DNA of 39,906 nt from Christensenella hongkongensis (GCF_000981035.1 NZ_LAYJ01000033.1:1-39906), one strand, 5' to 3'. Shown: positions 15,720 through 25,487, counted from the stretch's first letter. Program-made: numbers and translations. Notes: a model not told the origin generated them from the sequence alone.

Positions 15720-15739
15720 TTCAGTAATAAGTGATTGCT

Positions 15740-15768
15740 ATTTTATCCTTTATTTTATCATTCGTCAA
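15740..15768 (-). promoter_or_regulatory. Promoter of the acidic ORF
   Basis: TTGACG-N17-TAAAAT on the minus strand (-35 at 15763-15768, -10 at 15740-15745), in the gap after glgA. The predicted start site is about 15 bases upstream of the first ATG. Confidence 0.6.
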
Positions 15769-15778
15769 TGCTGCCGGT

Positions 15779-17218
15779 TCATTTTGCAACCAGCATATCG
15801 TATATTTTTCTATATTCCTTCGCTGATTTATCAAAGCTGTTGTCAATCGCCATTGCAGTCTGGATCAGGCTTGCAAGAGCCGCCTTGTCCTGATAAACGT
15901 TCAGAGCAAAACGGATCACATTAAGCATATCGTGCGCATTATAATTTGTAAACGAAAATCCGTCCCCCTCCTGCGTATAGATATTATACGGCTTCACCGT
16001 ATCTACAAGCCCGCCTGTTTCCCGCACAATCGGCAGCGTTCCATACCGCTGCGAAATCATCTGCGAAATACCGCACGGTTCAAACATAGAAGGCATCAGG
16101 AAAAAATCACATCCCGCATAAATCCGGTGCGCAAGCGGATCGCTGTATCCAAGGCAAACCGCTGTCTTTTGCGGATACCTGCCGGCGATATATTTGAAGA
16201 AACTCTCATATTGCTCGTCTCCGCTCCCCAACAGCACAAAGGCCACGTTTTCATATAGCAGTTCTTCCAGTACGGCGCGAACAAGGTCAAGTCCCTTTTG
16301 CTCGGTCATACGCGTGACCATTCCAATCAGCGGCGCGCTTGGCGCGATAGAAATATCGAGCTCCCCAAACAGTTCCGTCTTATCTACATATTTTCCCGCA
16401 AGATCGTCCGGCGTATAGTTGCATTTCAGGTTTTTGTCTGTCTCCGGATCAAATTCAACCGTATCGATTCCATTCACAATCCCATAAAGATCGTCTTTAC
16501 GCGCATTCAAAATTCCTTCCATGCCGCGGCCATAATATGGATCCAAAATTTCACGCGCATAGGTTGGGCTTACCGTTGTAATCTTGTCCGCAAACACAAG
16601 TCCGGCTTTCATCATATTCGCGCTGCCATAGGCCTCAATATACTCCGAAGTAAAATAACGCTCATCTACGCTCAGGACGTCTTTTGCAAAATCAAAAGAG
16701 GTCTGTCCCTGATACTGGAGATTGTGAATTGTGAGAACTGTTTTAGCCTTTCCCTGCGACCTGTCCTGATACTGCGTTTTCAGGAGGAACGGAATCATCG
16801 CCGTATGCCAGTCGTTGACGTGGATAACCTCCGGTTCAAAATCAAGAAACGGAATTGCCTCCAGAACCGCACGGCAAAAATATGCGTATTGTTCGATTTC
16901 GTCCTGACCGCCTTTGTAGATACAATAACCAAAGTAATACTCGTTGTCGATGAAATAGTAGGTTACGCCGTCAAGGTCCATCGTCTCGATGCCCAGATAC
17001 AGCGTACGCCAGCCCATCTGGATGTTCATCGTCGCAAGTACCCGCAAACGGTCCGCATATTTCTCCTTGATCACACTATGCCCCGGCATCATAACGCGCG
17101 CGTCAACGCCCTGCGCTACGAGCGTCTTGGACAAGGCGCCAATAACGTCTGCAAGCCCGCCCGTCTTTGCGAAGGGAGCGGCCTCTGCACCGACAATCAA
17201 AACCCTGTGCTTTTTCAT
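15779..17218 (-). CDS. glgA: Glycogen synthase (ADP-glucose type)
   Basis: A 479-aa GT5 glycosyltransferase that extends alpha-1,4-glucan from ADP-glucose. The N-terminal ADP-glucose-binding motif is AAPFAKTGGLADVIGALSKT (K at about residue 18). VIHVNDWHTAMIPFLLKTQ and the C-terminal SMFEPCGISQMISQRYGTLPI region, with the conserved Glu/Cys, are also present. Length is standard. The ATG overlaps the glgD stop by 4 bases (ATGA), so translation is coupled. It is the last biosynthetic gene of the malQ-to-glgA run. Confidence 0.98.
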   Translation of the reverse strand: MKKHRVLIVGAEAAPFAKTGGLADVIGALSKTLVAQGVDARVMMPGHSVIKEKYADRLRVLATMNIQMGWRTLYLGIETMDLDGVTYYFIDNEYYFGYCIYKGGQDEIEQYAYFCRAVLEAIPFLDFEPEVIHVNDWHTAMIPFLLKTQYQDRSQGKAKTVLTIHNLQYQGQTSFDFAKDVLSVDERYFTSEYIEAYGSANMMKAGLVFADKITTVSPTYAREILDPYYGRGMEGILNARKDDLYGIVNGIDTVEFDPETDKNLKCNYTPDDLAGKYVDKTELFGELDISIAPSAPLIGMVTRMTEQKGLDLVRAVLEELLYENVAFVLLGSGDEQYESFFKYIAGRYPQKTAVCLGYSDPLAHRIYAGCDFFLMPSMFEPCGISQMISQRYGTLPIVRETGGLVDTVKPYNIYTQEGDGFSFTNYNAHDMLNVIRFALNVYQDKAALASLIQTAMAIDNSFDKSAKEYRKIYDMLVAK

Positions 17219-18342
17219 ACGATTGCCCCCTTACGAATGATTACAGGGAATCCCTCATCCCCGATCAGCCTGCGTCCCTGACGGATATTGACCGATTTAT
17301 CGAGGATCACGTATTCCAGATCAGAATTGTTGTATATTTCACTGTTCTGCATAATAATACTGTTTTTGATCTTCGTTCCCTTCCCTACATAAACTCCACG
17401 GAATAAAATGCTGTTTTCCACTTCGCCTTCGATGATGCAGCCATTTGCGATCAGGGAATTTTTCACGCTGGCTGTCTTTAGATATTTTGCCGGAACCTCG
17501 TCTTTTATTTTGGTGTAAACCTGATTTCCGTTGTAAAAAAGATTCTTCTGTATATCTGTATTGAGGAAATCCATATTCAGCTTGTAGTACGAGGCGACCG
17601 AATGCAGCCTGCCGACATATCCTTTGTGCTCGTAACCCATGATTTTAATGCGTTCCAGGTTGTTCATGAGTAAATCGCTGACAAAATTGTACTTGCCGCG
17701 CGACATGCAATCCTCAACAAGATATTCCAGAAGGTCTTTCCTCATAACATAGGTATCCATTCCAACCTTTGAAGAATCACTCGTAGACGCATTGATTTCA
17801 AGATCGATTACCCTTCCGGCGTCATTGACATGAATACGTACGTCTTTAAAACGCTCTCCTTGGAAAAATTCAGCTTCCTCCTGGTTGTAAAGCATCGTGA
17901 TATCTGCGCCTGTATCGATATGGTATTGGATCATGTCGTCAAAAACGCGGTTATAAATTGTGTAGGAGCCCGACAAGATGACATACTTTTGCTTGGAGCG
18001 GGTAATATATCCCATTACTCCCTTGATCGCATCGATGAGTCCACGGTACGTCCCCATGTTGTCCGCGCTTGAAAACGGAGGAAGGATAAACAATCCGTCC
18101 TCTTTCCTGGAAAGATCCCATTCCTTCCCTGAACCAAGATGGTCCATCAGGGAATGGTACGAGCGCTGTGCAATTACTCCAACATTCCGTATCCCGGAAT
18201 TAACCATATTGGAAAGAATGAAATCGATTGCGCGGTACCTGCCGCCCACCGGAAGAGCGCCTACAGTCCTTAAATAAACGAGCTCCCTCAGGTTTATATT
18301 CTGTTCGCCTGCATAGATCAAACCAAACGTATCCCTTAACAT
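17215..18342 (-). CDS. glgD: ADP-glucose pyrophosphorylase regulatory subunit
   Basis: A 375-aa GlgC paralogue. It keeps the fold (VGGRYRAIDFILSNMVNSG, the LSGSYTIYN region and a C-terminal left-handed beta-helix with hexapeptide repeats, e.g. FRGVYVGKGTKIKNSIIMQ). It lacks the GGxGxRL nucleotide-binding loop seen in GlgC: the N-terminus reads GLIYAGEQNINLRELV. In Bacillota, GlgD pairs with GlgC and tunes its activity. It starts 3 bases after glgC and overlaps glgA. Confidence 0.96.
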   Translation of the reverse strand: MLRDTFGLIYAGEQNINLRELVYLRTVGALPVGGRYRAIDFILSNMVNSGIRNVGVIAQRSYHSLMDHLGSGKEWDLSRKEDGLFILPPFSSADNMGTYRGLIDAIKGVMGYITRSKQKYVILSGSYTIYNRVFDDMIQYHIDTGADITMLYNQEEAEFFQGERFKDVRIHVNDAGRVIDLEINASTSDSSKVGMDTYVMRKDLLEYLVEDCMSRGKYNFVSDLLMNNLERIKIMGYEHKGYVGRLHSVASYYKLNMDFLNTDIQKNLFYNGNQVYTKIKDEVPAKYLKTASVKNSLIANGCIIEGEVENSILFRGVYVGKGTKIKNSIIMQNSEIYNNSDLEYVILDKSVNIRQGRRLIGDEGFPVIIRKGAIV

Positions 18343-18344
18343 GA

Positions 18345-19547
18345 TCAGGCCCCTCCCTTCGCAGCTTTTATGGTTCGCTTGGCAGGAACGCTATCGCCCT
18401 CACCAACCTGCGCGCCGCTTTTGATCACTGCCTTGCTGCCGATTACCGTGATCTCTTTCTCACCGCCGACAACTGCATTCTCTTCAATGACCGCTTCTTC
18501 GTCCACAATGCTTTTAAGCACCCTGCCGCCCTTTTTGATCATAGTATCCTGCATAATAATGCTGTCTTTTACAAACGCATCCTTTTCAATCGTGACTCCT
18601 GCGGAAAGGATACTGTTCTCTACCTCGCCATAGATATAGCAGCCCTCTGAAATCAGGCAATTTTTAATTTTTGCGTTTTGATCCACAAAGTGCGGCGGCT
18701 TATTTGGATTTCGCGAGAAAATACGCCACGCGTCGTCGTAGAGGTTAAGACCGGGGCTATCGTGCAAAAGCTCCATATTTGCATCCCAAAGGGAATTGAT
18801 GGTACCAACATCCTTCCAGTAGCCTTTATAGGGATATGCAAATAACCGTTCGCCGTTATCCAGCATTTTGGGAATGATGTTCTTTCCAAAATCATTGCTC
18901 GATTTCTCATCCTTGGAGTCCGCAACCAGGTATTCACGTATTTTTTGCCAACTGAACACATACACGCCCATAGAGGCCATGTTGCTTTTTGGTTTTTTGG
19001 GTTTCTCCTCAAATTCATTGATCCTCAACGTTTCATCCGCATTCATGATACCAAAACGCGAGGCTTCCTCCATTGGAACCTCGATTACGGCAATCGTCGC
19101 GTCCGCTTTATTCGCTTCATGCGCACTGATCATTTGGCTGTAATCCATTTTATAAATATGGTCGCCGGAAAGCACCAGAATATAATCCGGGTTATACTGC
19201 TCGATAAAGTAGATATTCTGGTAGATCGCATTTGCGGTACCGGTATACCATTCGCCACGTTCTCCTTTCACATATGGCGGCAACACGAACGCCCCGCCGG
19301 TAATTCCGTCAAGATCCCAAGGCGCTCCCGTACCGATATATGCGTTTAATTCCAACGGTTCGTACTGCGTCAGCACACCAACCGTATCGATGCCGGAATG
19401 CACGCAATTAGAAAGTGGAAAATCAATAATGCGGTATTTTCCCCCATATGTCACCGCAGGTTTTGCGCGATGCTTTGTGAGTACTCCAAGCCTGCTTCCC
19501 TGCCCGCCGGCGAGCAGCATTGCCACACATTTTCTTTTCTTAAACAT
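18345..19547 (-). CDS. glgC: Glucose-1-phosphate adenylyltransferase, catalytic subunit
   Basis: A 400-aa enzyme that forms ADP-glucose from glucose-1-phosphate and ATP, the committed step of glycogen synthesis. The catalytic loop [40 protein letters not shown], the [12 protein letters not shown] motif and the [12 protein letters not shown] glucose-phosphate region are intact. A C-terminal beta-helix of hexapeptide repeats (residues ~290-380) follows. It is followed at once by glgD, with which it likely forms heterotetramers, and lies 14 bases after glgB. Confidence 0.98.
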   Translation of the reverse strand: MFKKRKCVAMLLAGGQGSRLGVLTKHRAKPAVTYGGKYRIIDFPLSNCVHSGIDTVGVLTQYEPLELNAYIGTGAPWDLDGITGGAFVLPPYVKGERGEWYTGTANAIYQNIYFIEQYNPDYILVLSGDHIYKMDYSQMISAHEANKADATIAVIEVPMEEASRFGIMNADETLRINEFEEKPKKPKSNMASMGVYVFSWQKIREYLVADSKDEKSSNDFGKNIIPKMLDNGERLFAYPYKGYWKDVGTINSLWDANMELLHDSPGLNLYDDAWRIFSRNPNKPPHFVDQNAKIKNCLISEGCYIYGEVENSILSAGVTIEKDAFVKDSIIMQDTMIKKGGRVLKSIVDEEAVIEENAVVGGEKEITVIGSKAVIKSGAQVGEGDSVPAKRTIKAAKGGA

Positions 19548-19561
19548 TTTTCGTCATCCCC

Positions 19562-21451
19562 TTACTTTTTTAAGGTGAATTTATAATAAACCGCTCCAAG
19601 CGGTGGCAGCGTCATTGCTGCGCTATAATCCATCTTATTAATACCCTTTTTTTGTGTTTTAATTATTTGCTCAGGCCCGACGCCCGAGCCCCCGTATTTC
19701 TTTTCGTCGCTGTTAAGAAGCAGCTCCAGCTTTCCTTCCTGCGGGATCGCAACCCAATAATTTTCCCTTACCACCGGCGTAAAGTTTACGACGCAGATTA
19801 TGCGTTCTTCCCCTGCGCTTCGCATAAAGGCAAACGTGCTGCGCTCCGCATCGTCCACGTTGAGCCATGTAAACCCCTCCCAGCTGTCGTCGATCCTGTA
19901 AAGGGCCGGATTTCCCGTATAGACTTCATTCAATTCTTTTACAAATTTCTGCATCCCTGCATGCGACTCGTATTCCAGTAAAAACCAATCGAGCTGTTTC
20001 TTATAATCCCATTCAATAAACTGTGCAAATTCATCTCCCATGAACATCAGTTTTTTGCCCGGGTGTGCAAACATAAAGGAATACAGTGCCCTCAGCGATG
20101 CAAACTTCTGCCAATAATCGCCAAACATTTTGTCGACCATTGATTTCTTCCCATGAACAACTTCGTCATGAGAATAAGCCAGAATATAATTTTCGCGAAA
20201 GGCATAAAACATGGAGAAAGTCATTTTATTGTGGTCAAACTGGCGGAAATAGTGATCCATACTCATATACGCAAGCGTATCGTGCATAAATCCCATATTC
20301 CATTTAAAAGTAAATCCCAGACCGCCGTCATATGGCGGTTTTGTGATCATCGGATAAGCGGTGCTTTCTTCTGCGATGGTCATAGTCCCCGCGTATTTCG
20401 TAAGGACTACGCTATTTACCCGCCTGAGCATCTCAACCGCGTGGTTATCAATATTGCCGCCTTCCTCATTGGGTACAAAATACCCGTCGCGGGCATAGTC
20501 AAGATAGAGGATCGATGTAACGGCATCCACGCGCAGCCCGTCTATATGAAACTGGTCCATAAAGAACACTGCATTCGAAACCAGAAAGCTGACCACTTCC
20601 GGACGACCGTAATTAAAAATCAACGTTCCCCATTGCGGATGTTCCCGCTGGAGTACATTCTCATGCTCATAAAGATGCGTACCGTCAAATTTCGCAAGGC
20701 CCTGTGCGTCCTTTGGGAAATGCCCGGGTACCCAGTCTATGATGACGCCAATACCACGCGAGTGCATCTTATCCACAAAATACATAAAATCCTGCGGGGT
20801 ACCATATCGTGATGTAACCGCATAAAAACCAGTTACCTGATAGCCCCACGATCCGTCAAACGGATGCTCTGCAACCGGCATAAGCTCGATATGCGTATAG
20901 CCCATATCGTTTACATAGTCTGCAAGCTCGTCCGCCACCTCCCGAAAGCTCGGAAAGCGGTAGCCTTCCTTTGTGCGCCATGAACCGATATGCAGCTCAT
21001 AGATCGAAACCGGATTTTCCAGCACATTTTTTTTGATCCTGCGCTGGACATATTTATCATCATGCCATTCATAGCCGCCAAGGTCCCACACTTTAGACGC
21101 TGTCTGCGGTCTCACTTCGCAGTGAAATGCGAACGGATCCGCCTTCAAAACAGTGCTGCCATCATAGCCATGAACCATATACTTATAATTTTCCCCATCC
21201 TTAAGACCGGGAACAAAGCATACCCATACGCCGTTTTTATACAGCTCCATGGGGGTTTCAGCAGCATTCCAGCTGTTGAAATCTCCCACGAGGCTAATGT
21301 TCCTGGCATTTGGCGCCCACACGCAGAACCGGTGCATTTTAAGCTCATGGATATAGTGACATCCAAAAAACTCATACGCTTTCTGCGCCTGACCAATATT
21401 AAATAAATAAATATCATTTTCCGGCAAATATTTCAAGAATTTTTCTTTCAC
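19562..21451 (-). CDS. glgB: 1,4-alpha-glucan branching enzyme
   Basis: A 629-aa GH13 branching enzyme that makes alpha-1,6 branches in glycogen. An N-terminal CBM48 domain (HRFCVWAPNARNISLVGDFN, residues ~40-120) precedes the barrel. Active-site motifs are the nucleophile D309 in DGLRVDAVTSIL, the acid in TIAEESTAYP (E361/E362) and the substrate loop LAYSHDEVVHGKKS. I choose the GTG at 21451 because GAGG sits 10 bases before it; an in-frame TTG 7 codons upstream lacks a ribosome binding site. It follows pgi by about 39 bases and precedes glgC in the same operon. Confidence 0.97.
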   Translation of the reverse strand: MKEKFLKYLPENDIYLFNIGQAQKAYEFFGCHYIHELKMHRFCVWAPNARNISLVGDFNSWNAAETPMELYKNGVWVCFVPGLKDGENYKYMVHGYDGSTVLKADPFAFHCEVRPQTASKVWDLGGYEWHDDKYVQRRIKKNVLENPVSIYELHIGSWRTKEGYRFPSFREVADELADYVNDMGYTHIELMPVAEHPFDGSWGYQVTGFYAVTSRYGTPQDFMYFVDKMHSRGIGVIIDWVPGHFPKDAQGLAKFDGTHLYEHENVLQREHPQWGTLIFNYGRPEVVSFLVSNAVFFMDQFHIDGLRVDAVTSILYLDYARDGYFVPNEEGGNIDNHAVEMLRRVNSVVLTKYAGTMTIAEESTAYPMITKPPYDGGLGFTFKWNMGFMHDTLAYMSMDHYFRQFDHNKMTFSMFYAFRENYILAYSHDEVVHGKKSMVDKMFGDYWQKFASLRALYSFMFAHPGKKLMFMGDEFAQFIEWDYKKQLDWFLLEYESHAGMQKFVKELNEVYTGNPALYRIDDSWEGFTWLNVDDAERSTFAFMRSAGEERIICVVNFTPVVRENYWVAIPQEGKLELLLNSDEKKYGGSGVGPEQIIKTQKKGINKMDYSAAMTLPPLGAVYYKFTLKK

Positions 21452-21490
21452 TTGATCATCGCCTCTTTTCAATATCCTGATTCAGTCGTT

Positions 21491-22879
21491 TTATACCGTG
21501 TAGATGAATTGATCATCCTTTCCCGAAGCCTTGCTGAGCTCCGCCGCCTTCTCCTCATAGCCTTCCCTGCCCATCAATGCGAAGGTCGCAATTTTTCCTG
21601 CTTCAACGCCCGGCTGGTCAAATGCGTTGATGTCGAGGAATTCTCCCGCCGCAGCCGTCGCCATCTCAAGGAAGAAGAATAATGCGCCAATCTCCTTTGC
21701 GTTCATTTCCGGCAATGTAATACGCATGTTCATCTTGCCTGCCTGCGTAACCGCATATTCCGTAGCGCGCATTTCAGACGCAATCAACTTATTAACCGTT
21801 TGCCCCTGCAGATATGCCGCGTCCAGCATGTCGATTGGCGCTTGCGGAATTTTGAGCTGCGTATGGAAATTCTCCACATCGATAAAAGAAATAATTTTAT
21901 CAAACGGGCCTTCCGCATAGAGCTGTATCTGGGAGTGCTGATCTGTTACGCCAAGCGCACGAACGGGTGTTTGCCCCTTATTTACAATGCTTCCATCGTT
22001 TCCATAGCGTTTTCCAAGAGATTCTGCCCAAAGCTGGGCGTACCATTCAGCCATGTTCAGCAGACCGTCTGCATATGGCATCATAACAGAGATATTGACT
22101 CCTTTATTCATTGCCGTACAATAAAGCAGAGCGTACATATAGGCCGGATTTTCCCAAAGGCTTTCTTTGGTGCATGCCGCATCCATTTCCTTTGCCCCTG
22201 CAAACAACTCGTTGATATCGATATTGAGCACGGCGGCGGAGAGGAGACCTACCGGGCATAATACGGAAAAACGCCCGCCAACGCCGTCCGGCACGGTAAA
22301 TGTTTTAAAGCCATATTGATTGGATATCTTTTTCAGAATGCCGGATTCCTTGTCCGTCGTGAAGACGATGTTGTCTTTAAAATGATCGCCCATCTCCTTT
22401 TGCAGCTTATCCAGAACGATCATAAACTGCGACATTGTTTCCACTGTGTTTCCGCTCTTTGTGATTACATGGAAGCATGTTTTCTTCACATCAATAACGT
22501 CAAACAGGGCATTGATTCCGTCCGGATCTACGTTATCAACGACATAAAACCTTACGCCGCCGCGTTTTTCACGGGAAAGCTCGTTATATTTCAGATGCTT
22601 CACGCCCGTAAAAAGGGCTTTTGATCCAAGCGCGCTTCCGCCAATTCCCAACACTACAAAATTTTCAAAGTGATCGTTGATCCGTTTTGCTTCTTTGTTG
22701 ATTTCCTCTACAACCGAGCTTTGGTTATACGGGAGATTCCTCCACGCCATCGCATCCTTTTTGTCGCACATATTTTTATGTACCTGCGGCACCCTGGCTG
22801 CCATGACTTCAATTTCCTGTCCTGAGATACCATGCTCTCCTATGCTTGCCTGCAACATATGGTTAAAATCAATTTTCAT
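21491..22879 (-). CDS. pgi: Glucose-6-phosphate isomerase
   Basis: A 462-aa phosphoglucose isomerase that interconverts glucose-6-phosphate and fructose-6-phosphate. Family marks are FVVLGIGGSALGSKALF, VITKSGNTVETMSQFM, the signature GVGGRFSVLCPVGLL and the C-terminal QPGVEAGK. Length fits bacterial Pgi of the Bacillota type. It has a good GGAGGG site. The gene sits inside the glycogen cluster between an unknown membrane protein and glgB, tying glycogen turnover to glycolysis. A TATAAT just upstream (about 22917) could be an internal promoter. Confidence 0.97.
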   Translation of the reverse strand: MKIDFNHMLQASIGEHGISGQEIEVMAARVPQVHKNMCDKKDAMAWRNLPYNQSSVVEEINKEAKRINDHFENFVVLGIGGSALGSKALFTGVKHLKYNELSREKRGGVRFYVVDNVDPDGINALFDVIDVKKTCFHVITKSGNTVETMSQFMIVLDKLQKEMGDHFKDNIVFTTDKESGILKKISNQYGFKTFTVPDGVGGRFSVLCPVGLLSAAVLNIDINELFAGAKEMDAACTKESLWENPAYMYALLYCTAMNKGVNISVMMPYADGLLNMAEWYAQLWAESLGKRYGNDGSIVNKGQTPVRALGVTDQHSQIQLYAEGPFDKIISFIDVENFHTQLKIPQAPIDMLDAAYLQGQTVNKLIASEMRATEYAVTQAGKMNMRITLPEMNAKEIGALFFFLEMATAAAGEFLDINAFDQPGVEAGKIATFALMGREGYEEKAAELSKASGKDDQFIYTV

Positions 22880-22937
22880 ACTTTTACCCTCCGTTTTTCA
22901 TTACTAAAAATTATTATAATCCCTGTTGGGCTTATTA

Positions 22938-23819
22938 CTATTTTGTTTGTCCATTCTCTTCCTCTTCACGTCCGAACGCCGCTGCCTCAGACATCGTATG
23001 CTGCTCTGCCGCAAGCTTTTCACGATAGTTTTTTTCAAGCTTTCTTTTCAGTGCAAGGAACAGTACCGCTCCAACCGGAAGGATGAAATTAAGCTGATAT
23101 CCACCGTTCATGAAGTAATAAGCGCTTGAAAATGACGCGATATAAATATTAAAGGATACCGTTGCCCGAACAATGCCCGCTCCATTCGACGCAACCGTAA
23201 TACAGATGCACAGCAGGATGATGAGAATAATCCACAGCCATTTCATCTTGATTTTTGCACGGATACAGGCAACAATCGCCCACGCAATCACAGCATAGAA
23301 TATGACCGTCACCGCAACCATCACGCCCTGCATCATCCTTGACTGATCGTTCTCTACCTGCGTAACCGCGGCATAATCACTTGAATTAATCAGGTTAAAC
23401 ACGTGAAACTGCCAATTTCCGTCCTGATTGATCTGCGTTACATTGATGTGATACTCATCCTGGTCTGTCGTAACCACAACGTCTGCGCTTCTCGTTTCAA
23501 GCGGCGTTCCGTCCTGTGCATTCAGCGTCGAAAACGCAACATCAGAGACCGCAATATCCTGCACGGTTCCCTTAAGGTAGTCCCTCATCTGTGTGACCAC
23601 CTCAGCGCTAAGTCCTGATTTCACGTCTTCGGTCACCATTTCTGCAATTTTGTCCTGCTCTCCGAGGCTGATTGCTTCCAGCATCTGCCGCGTATCACCA
23701 ATAATTTCATCTCCTGACTGCGCGTCTGAACTTTGCGCAAAGCAGGATACCTGTATGCCCAAAATTAAGATAAGCGTAATGATCAGGAAAACCCCAAGTG
23801 CCTTTTTCGATTTCAGCAT
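22938..23819 (-). CDS. Membrane protein with an extracytoplasmic domain, unknown function
   Basis: A 293-aa protein. Residues 1-28 form a signal-like hydrophobic segment (ALGVFLIITLILILGIQVS, then CFAQ). Residues ~35-150 look like a secreted alpha+beta domain that is NTF2-like in flavour (RQMLEAISLGEQDKIAEMVT, VVVTTDQDEYHINVTQINQD). Several membrane helices follow between ~165 and ~265 (VMVAVTVIFYAVIAWAIVA, WLWIILIILLCICITVA and a last one near INFILPVGAVLFLAL). The tail is charged and cytoplasmic. I do not recognise a named family with certainty. It overlaps malQ by 7 nt and precedes pgi, so it is co-expressed with central glucan metabolism, but no mechanism is apparent. Confidence 0.85.
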   Translation of the reverse strand: MLKSKKALGVFLIITLILILGIQVSCFAQSSDAQSGDEIIGDTRQMLEAISLGEQDKIAEMVTEDVKSGLSAEVVTQMRDYLKGTVQDIAVSDVAFSTLNAQDGTPLETRSADVVVTTDQDEYHINVTQINQDGNWQFHVFNLINSSDYAAVTQVENDQSRMMQGVMVAVTVIFYAVIAWAIVACIRAKIKMKWLWIILIILLCICITVASNGAGIVRATVSFNIYIASFSSAYYFMNGGYQLNFILPVGAVLFLALKRKLEKNYREKLAAEQHTMSEAAAFGREEEENGQTK

Positions 23820-25288
23820 TGATTTTCAACCTCTGTCCTTCCATACGTTTCCGTCAGCTTTCTCATCCATTTAATATGCTCTTGTGAAAATTGTCCCTTC
23901 TTAAGCCTCCATTTCCAGTTCCCCAGCGCCACTGACGGATAATTCATGCGCGCCTCACCGCCCAGATTCAAAACGTCCTGCATTGGAATAATCGCTATGT
24001 CTGAAACGCTCATCATCGCAAGCCGAATCAGTTTTTCCACAATGTCGTTTTCCGTACTTTTCCCAATATAGGAGAAAAGATATTCTTTGGTTTCCTCATC
24101 CTGATGTAAAAACCAGCTTTTTGTCGTATCATTATCATGAGTGCCAGTATAAACAACGCTGTTGCGCGGATAATTGTGCGGCAAATAAGTGCTGTCCTGT
24201 TCGTCAAACGCAAATTGAAGTACTTTCAGCCCCGGGAAGCCACAGTAATCAAGGAAGCCTTTGACGTTGTCGTCAATCTGTCCCAGGTCCTCAGCAATGA
24301 TCGGCGGCATGGGAAGCGCAGTTTTGATCGCATCAAAAAGCGCGCCCGCAGGCCCTTTTACCCATTCCCCATCCTTGGGCGTACCACCCTTTGGAATTTT
24401 GAAATATGCTTCAAAGCCCCTGAAATGATCGATACGCAGTACATCATACAGGGTAAGGCTGCGCGCCATACGCCGCACCCACCATTCGTAGCCATGCTCG
24501 CGCATATAATCCCAGTCGTAAAGCGGATTTCCCCATAGCTGGCCAGTATCACAAAAATAATCCGGCGGCGTGCCTGCCACGCTGCCATCCTTTACAAAAA
24601 GCTCTGGATGCGCCCACGCTTCCGCGGAGTCTCCGGACAAATAAATCGGAATATCGCCAATCAGCTGTATTCCGTTTGCATTTGTATATTCTTTGAGTGC
24701 AAACCACTGCCGCTCATATAAAAACTGCATAAATTCGACGCATTCAATTTCTTTTTCATAAGTTTGCGTCAATTCCATGATTGTGGCAGGATCCCGCTCG
24801 ATCACACATTCATCCCATTGTTGATAAGGAAGATAGTGAAAGTGTTTTTTCAGTACGGTAAACATCGCATAATCAAACAGCCAACCTGAATTTTCAATTC
24901 GAAATGCCGAAAATTCCTGCGTATATTTCTCAATCCCTTTTTTACAGGCTTTTTTTAAAATATCGATCTTTAAACGAAAAAGAGCGTCGTAATCAACACA
25001 GGATTCATCGTCACCAAAGGAGAGACCGTCATAATCACTTTTTTGAAGGAGGCCATCCTCCGCCAGCATATCAAAATCAATGAAATAAGGGTTGTAGGCG
25101 AATGCGCTCGTTCCCTGATAGGGACTATCGGCATAGCCGGTTGGAGTACATGGCAATACCTGCCAATAGGATTGTTTGGCGGCTTTCAGGGCGTCTACAA
25201 AATCATACGCCGCTTTCCCAAGCGTACCAATACCATATGGAGACGGCAAGGACGATATGTGTAACAGTATCCCATTTCCTCGTTTCAT
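23813..25288 (-). CDS. malQ: 4-alpha-glucanotransferase (amylomaltase)
   Basis: A 491-aa GH77 enzyme that transfers maltodextrin segments between alpha-1,4-glucans. Family motifs are RGNGILLHISSLPSPYGIGT at the N-terminus, IQLIGDIPIYLSGDSAEAWA, the nucleophile region VLRIDHFRGFEAYFKIP, the IAEDLGQID acid region and TGTHDNDTTKSW. Length is standard. It opens the long minus-strand glycogen operon and has a promoter upstream. The next gene overlaps its stop codon. Confidence 0.97.
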   Translation of the reverse strand: MKRGNGILLHISSLPSPYGIGTLGKAAYDFVDALKAAKQSYWQVLPCTPTGYADSPYQGTSAFAYNPYFIDFDMLAEDGLLQKSDYDGLSFGDDESCVDYDALFRLKIDILKKACKKGIEKYTQEFSAFRIENSGWLFDYAMFTVLKKHFHYLPYQQWDECVIERDPATIMELTQTYEKEIECVEFMQFLYERQWFALKEYTNANGIQLIGDIPIYLSGDSAEAWAHPELFVKDGSVAGTPPDYFCDTGQLWGNPLYDWDYMREHGYEWWVRRMARSLTLYDVLRIDHFRGFEAYFKIPKGGTPKDGEWVKGPAGALFDAIKTALPMPPIIAEDLGQIDDNVKGFLDYCGFPGLKVLQFAFDEQDSTYLPHNYPRNSVVYTGTHDNDTTKSWFLHQDEETKEYLFSYIGKSTENDIVEKLIRLAMMSVSDIAIIPMQDVLNLGGEARMNYPSVALGNWKWRLKKGQFSQEHIKWMRKLTETYGRTEVENQC

Positions 25289-25320
25289 AAGCTTTTCTCC
25301 ATAGATTTATTTACACCTTC

Positions 25321-25368
25321 ATTATATATTTTTTGTCATTAAAAGTATAGCATTTCATGAAAATTCAT
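25321..25368 (-). promoter_or_regulatory. malQ operon promoter region with palindromes
   Basis: A TATAAT (25321-25326) lies about 33 bp upstream of malQ, and TGC-TATACT lies about 20 bp further up. Two overlapping palindromes, TTTCATGAAA (25353-25362) and ATGAA-AA-TTCAT (25357-25368), sit just upstream of the second -10. They could be an operator for a sugar-responsive repressor, but no regulator gene is linked. Confidence 0.4.
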
Positions 25369-25433
25369 ACGATAATGCTTTCTATGTTTATTGACGTTTC
25401 CACGGTCACGCAAACATTTTTATTCCCTGGAAG

Positions 25434-25469
25434 CAAAAAAAGCACCGTAGCTTTATGAAGCCCGGCGCT
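25434..25469 (-). terminator. Terminator of the dual-SBP GGDEF gene
   Basis: On the minus strand AGCGCCG...CGGTGCT, with an inner GCTT/AAGC helix, is followed by seven T. It starts 18 bases after the stop codon of the GGDEF gene and before the malQ promoter. Confidence 0.8.
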
Positions 25470-25487
25470 ATCTTGCAGCAAAACAAA

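Noticed and set aside
16298-17281. Long plus-strand open frame (327 codons) opposite glgA
   Set aside because: It lies entirely antisense to glgA, which has all its catalytic motifs; the frame is Arg/His/Ile-rich with no domain and no ribosome binding site.
25380-25420. Possible catabolite-response (cre) site TGGAAACG upstream of malQ
   Set aside because: Only one half matches the cre consensus; the second half lacks the required positions.
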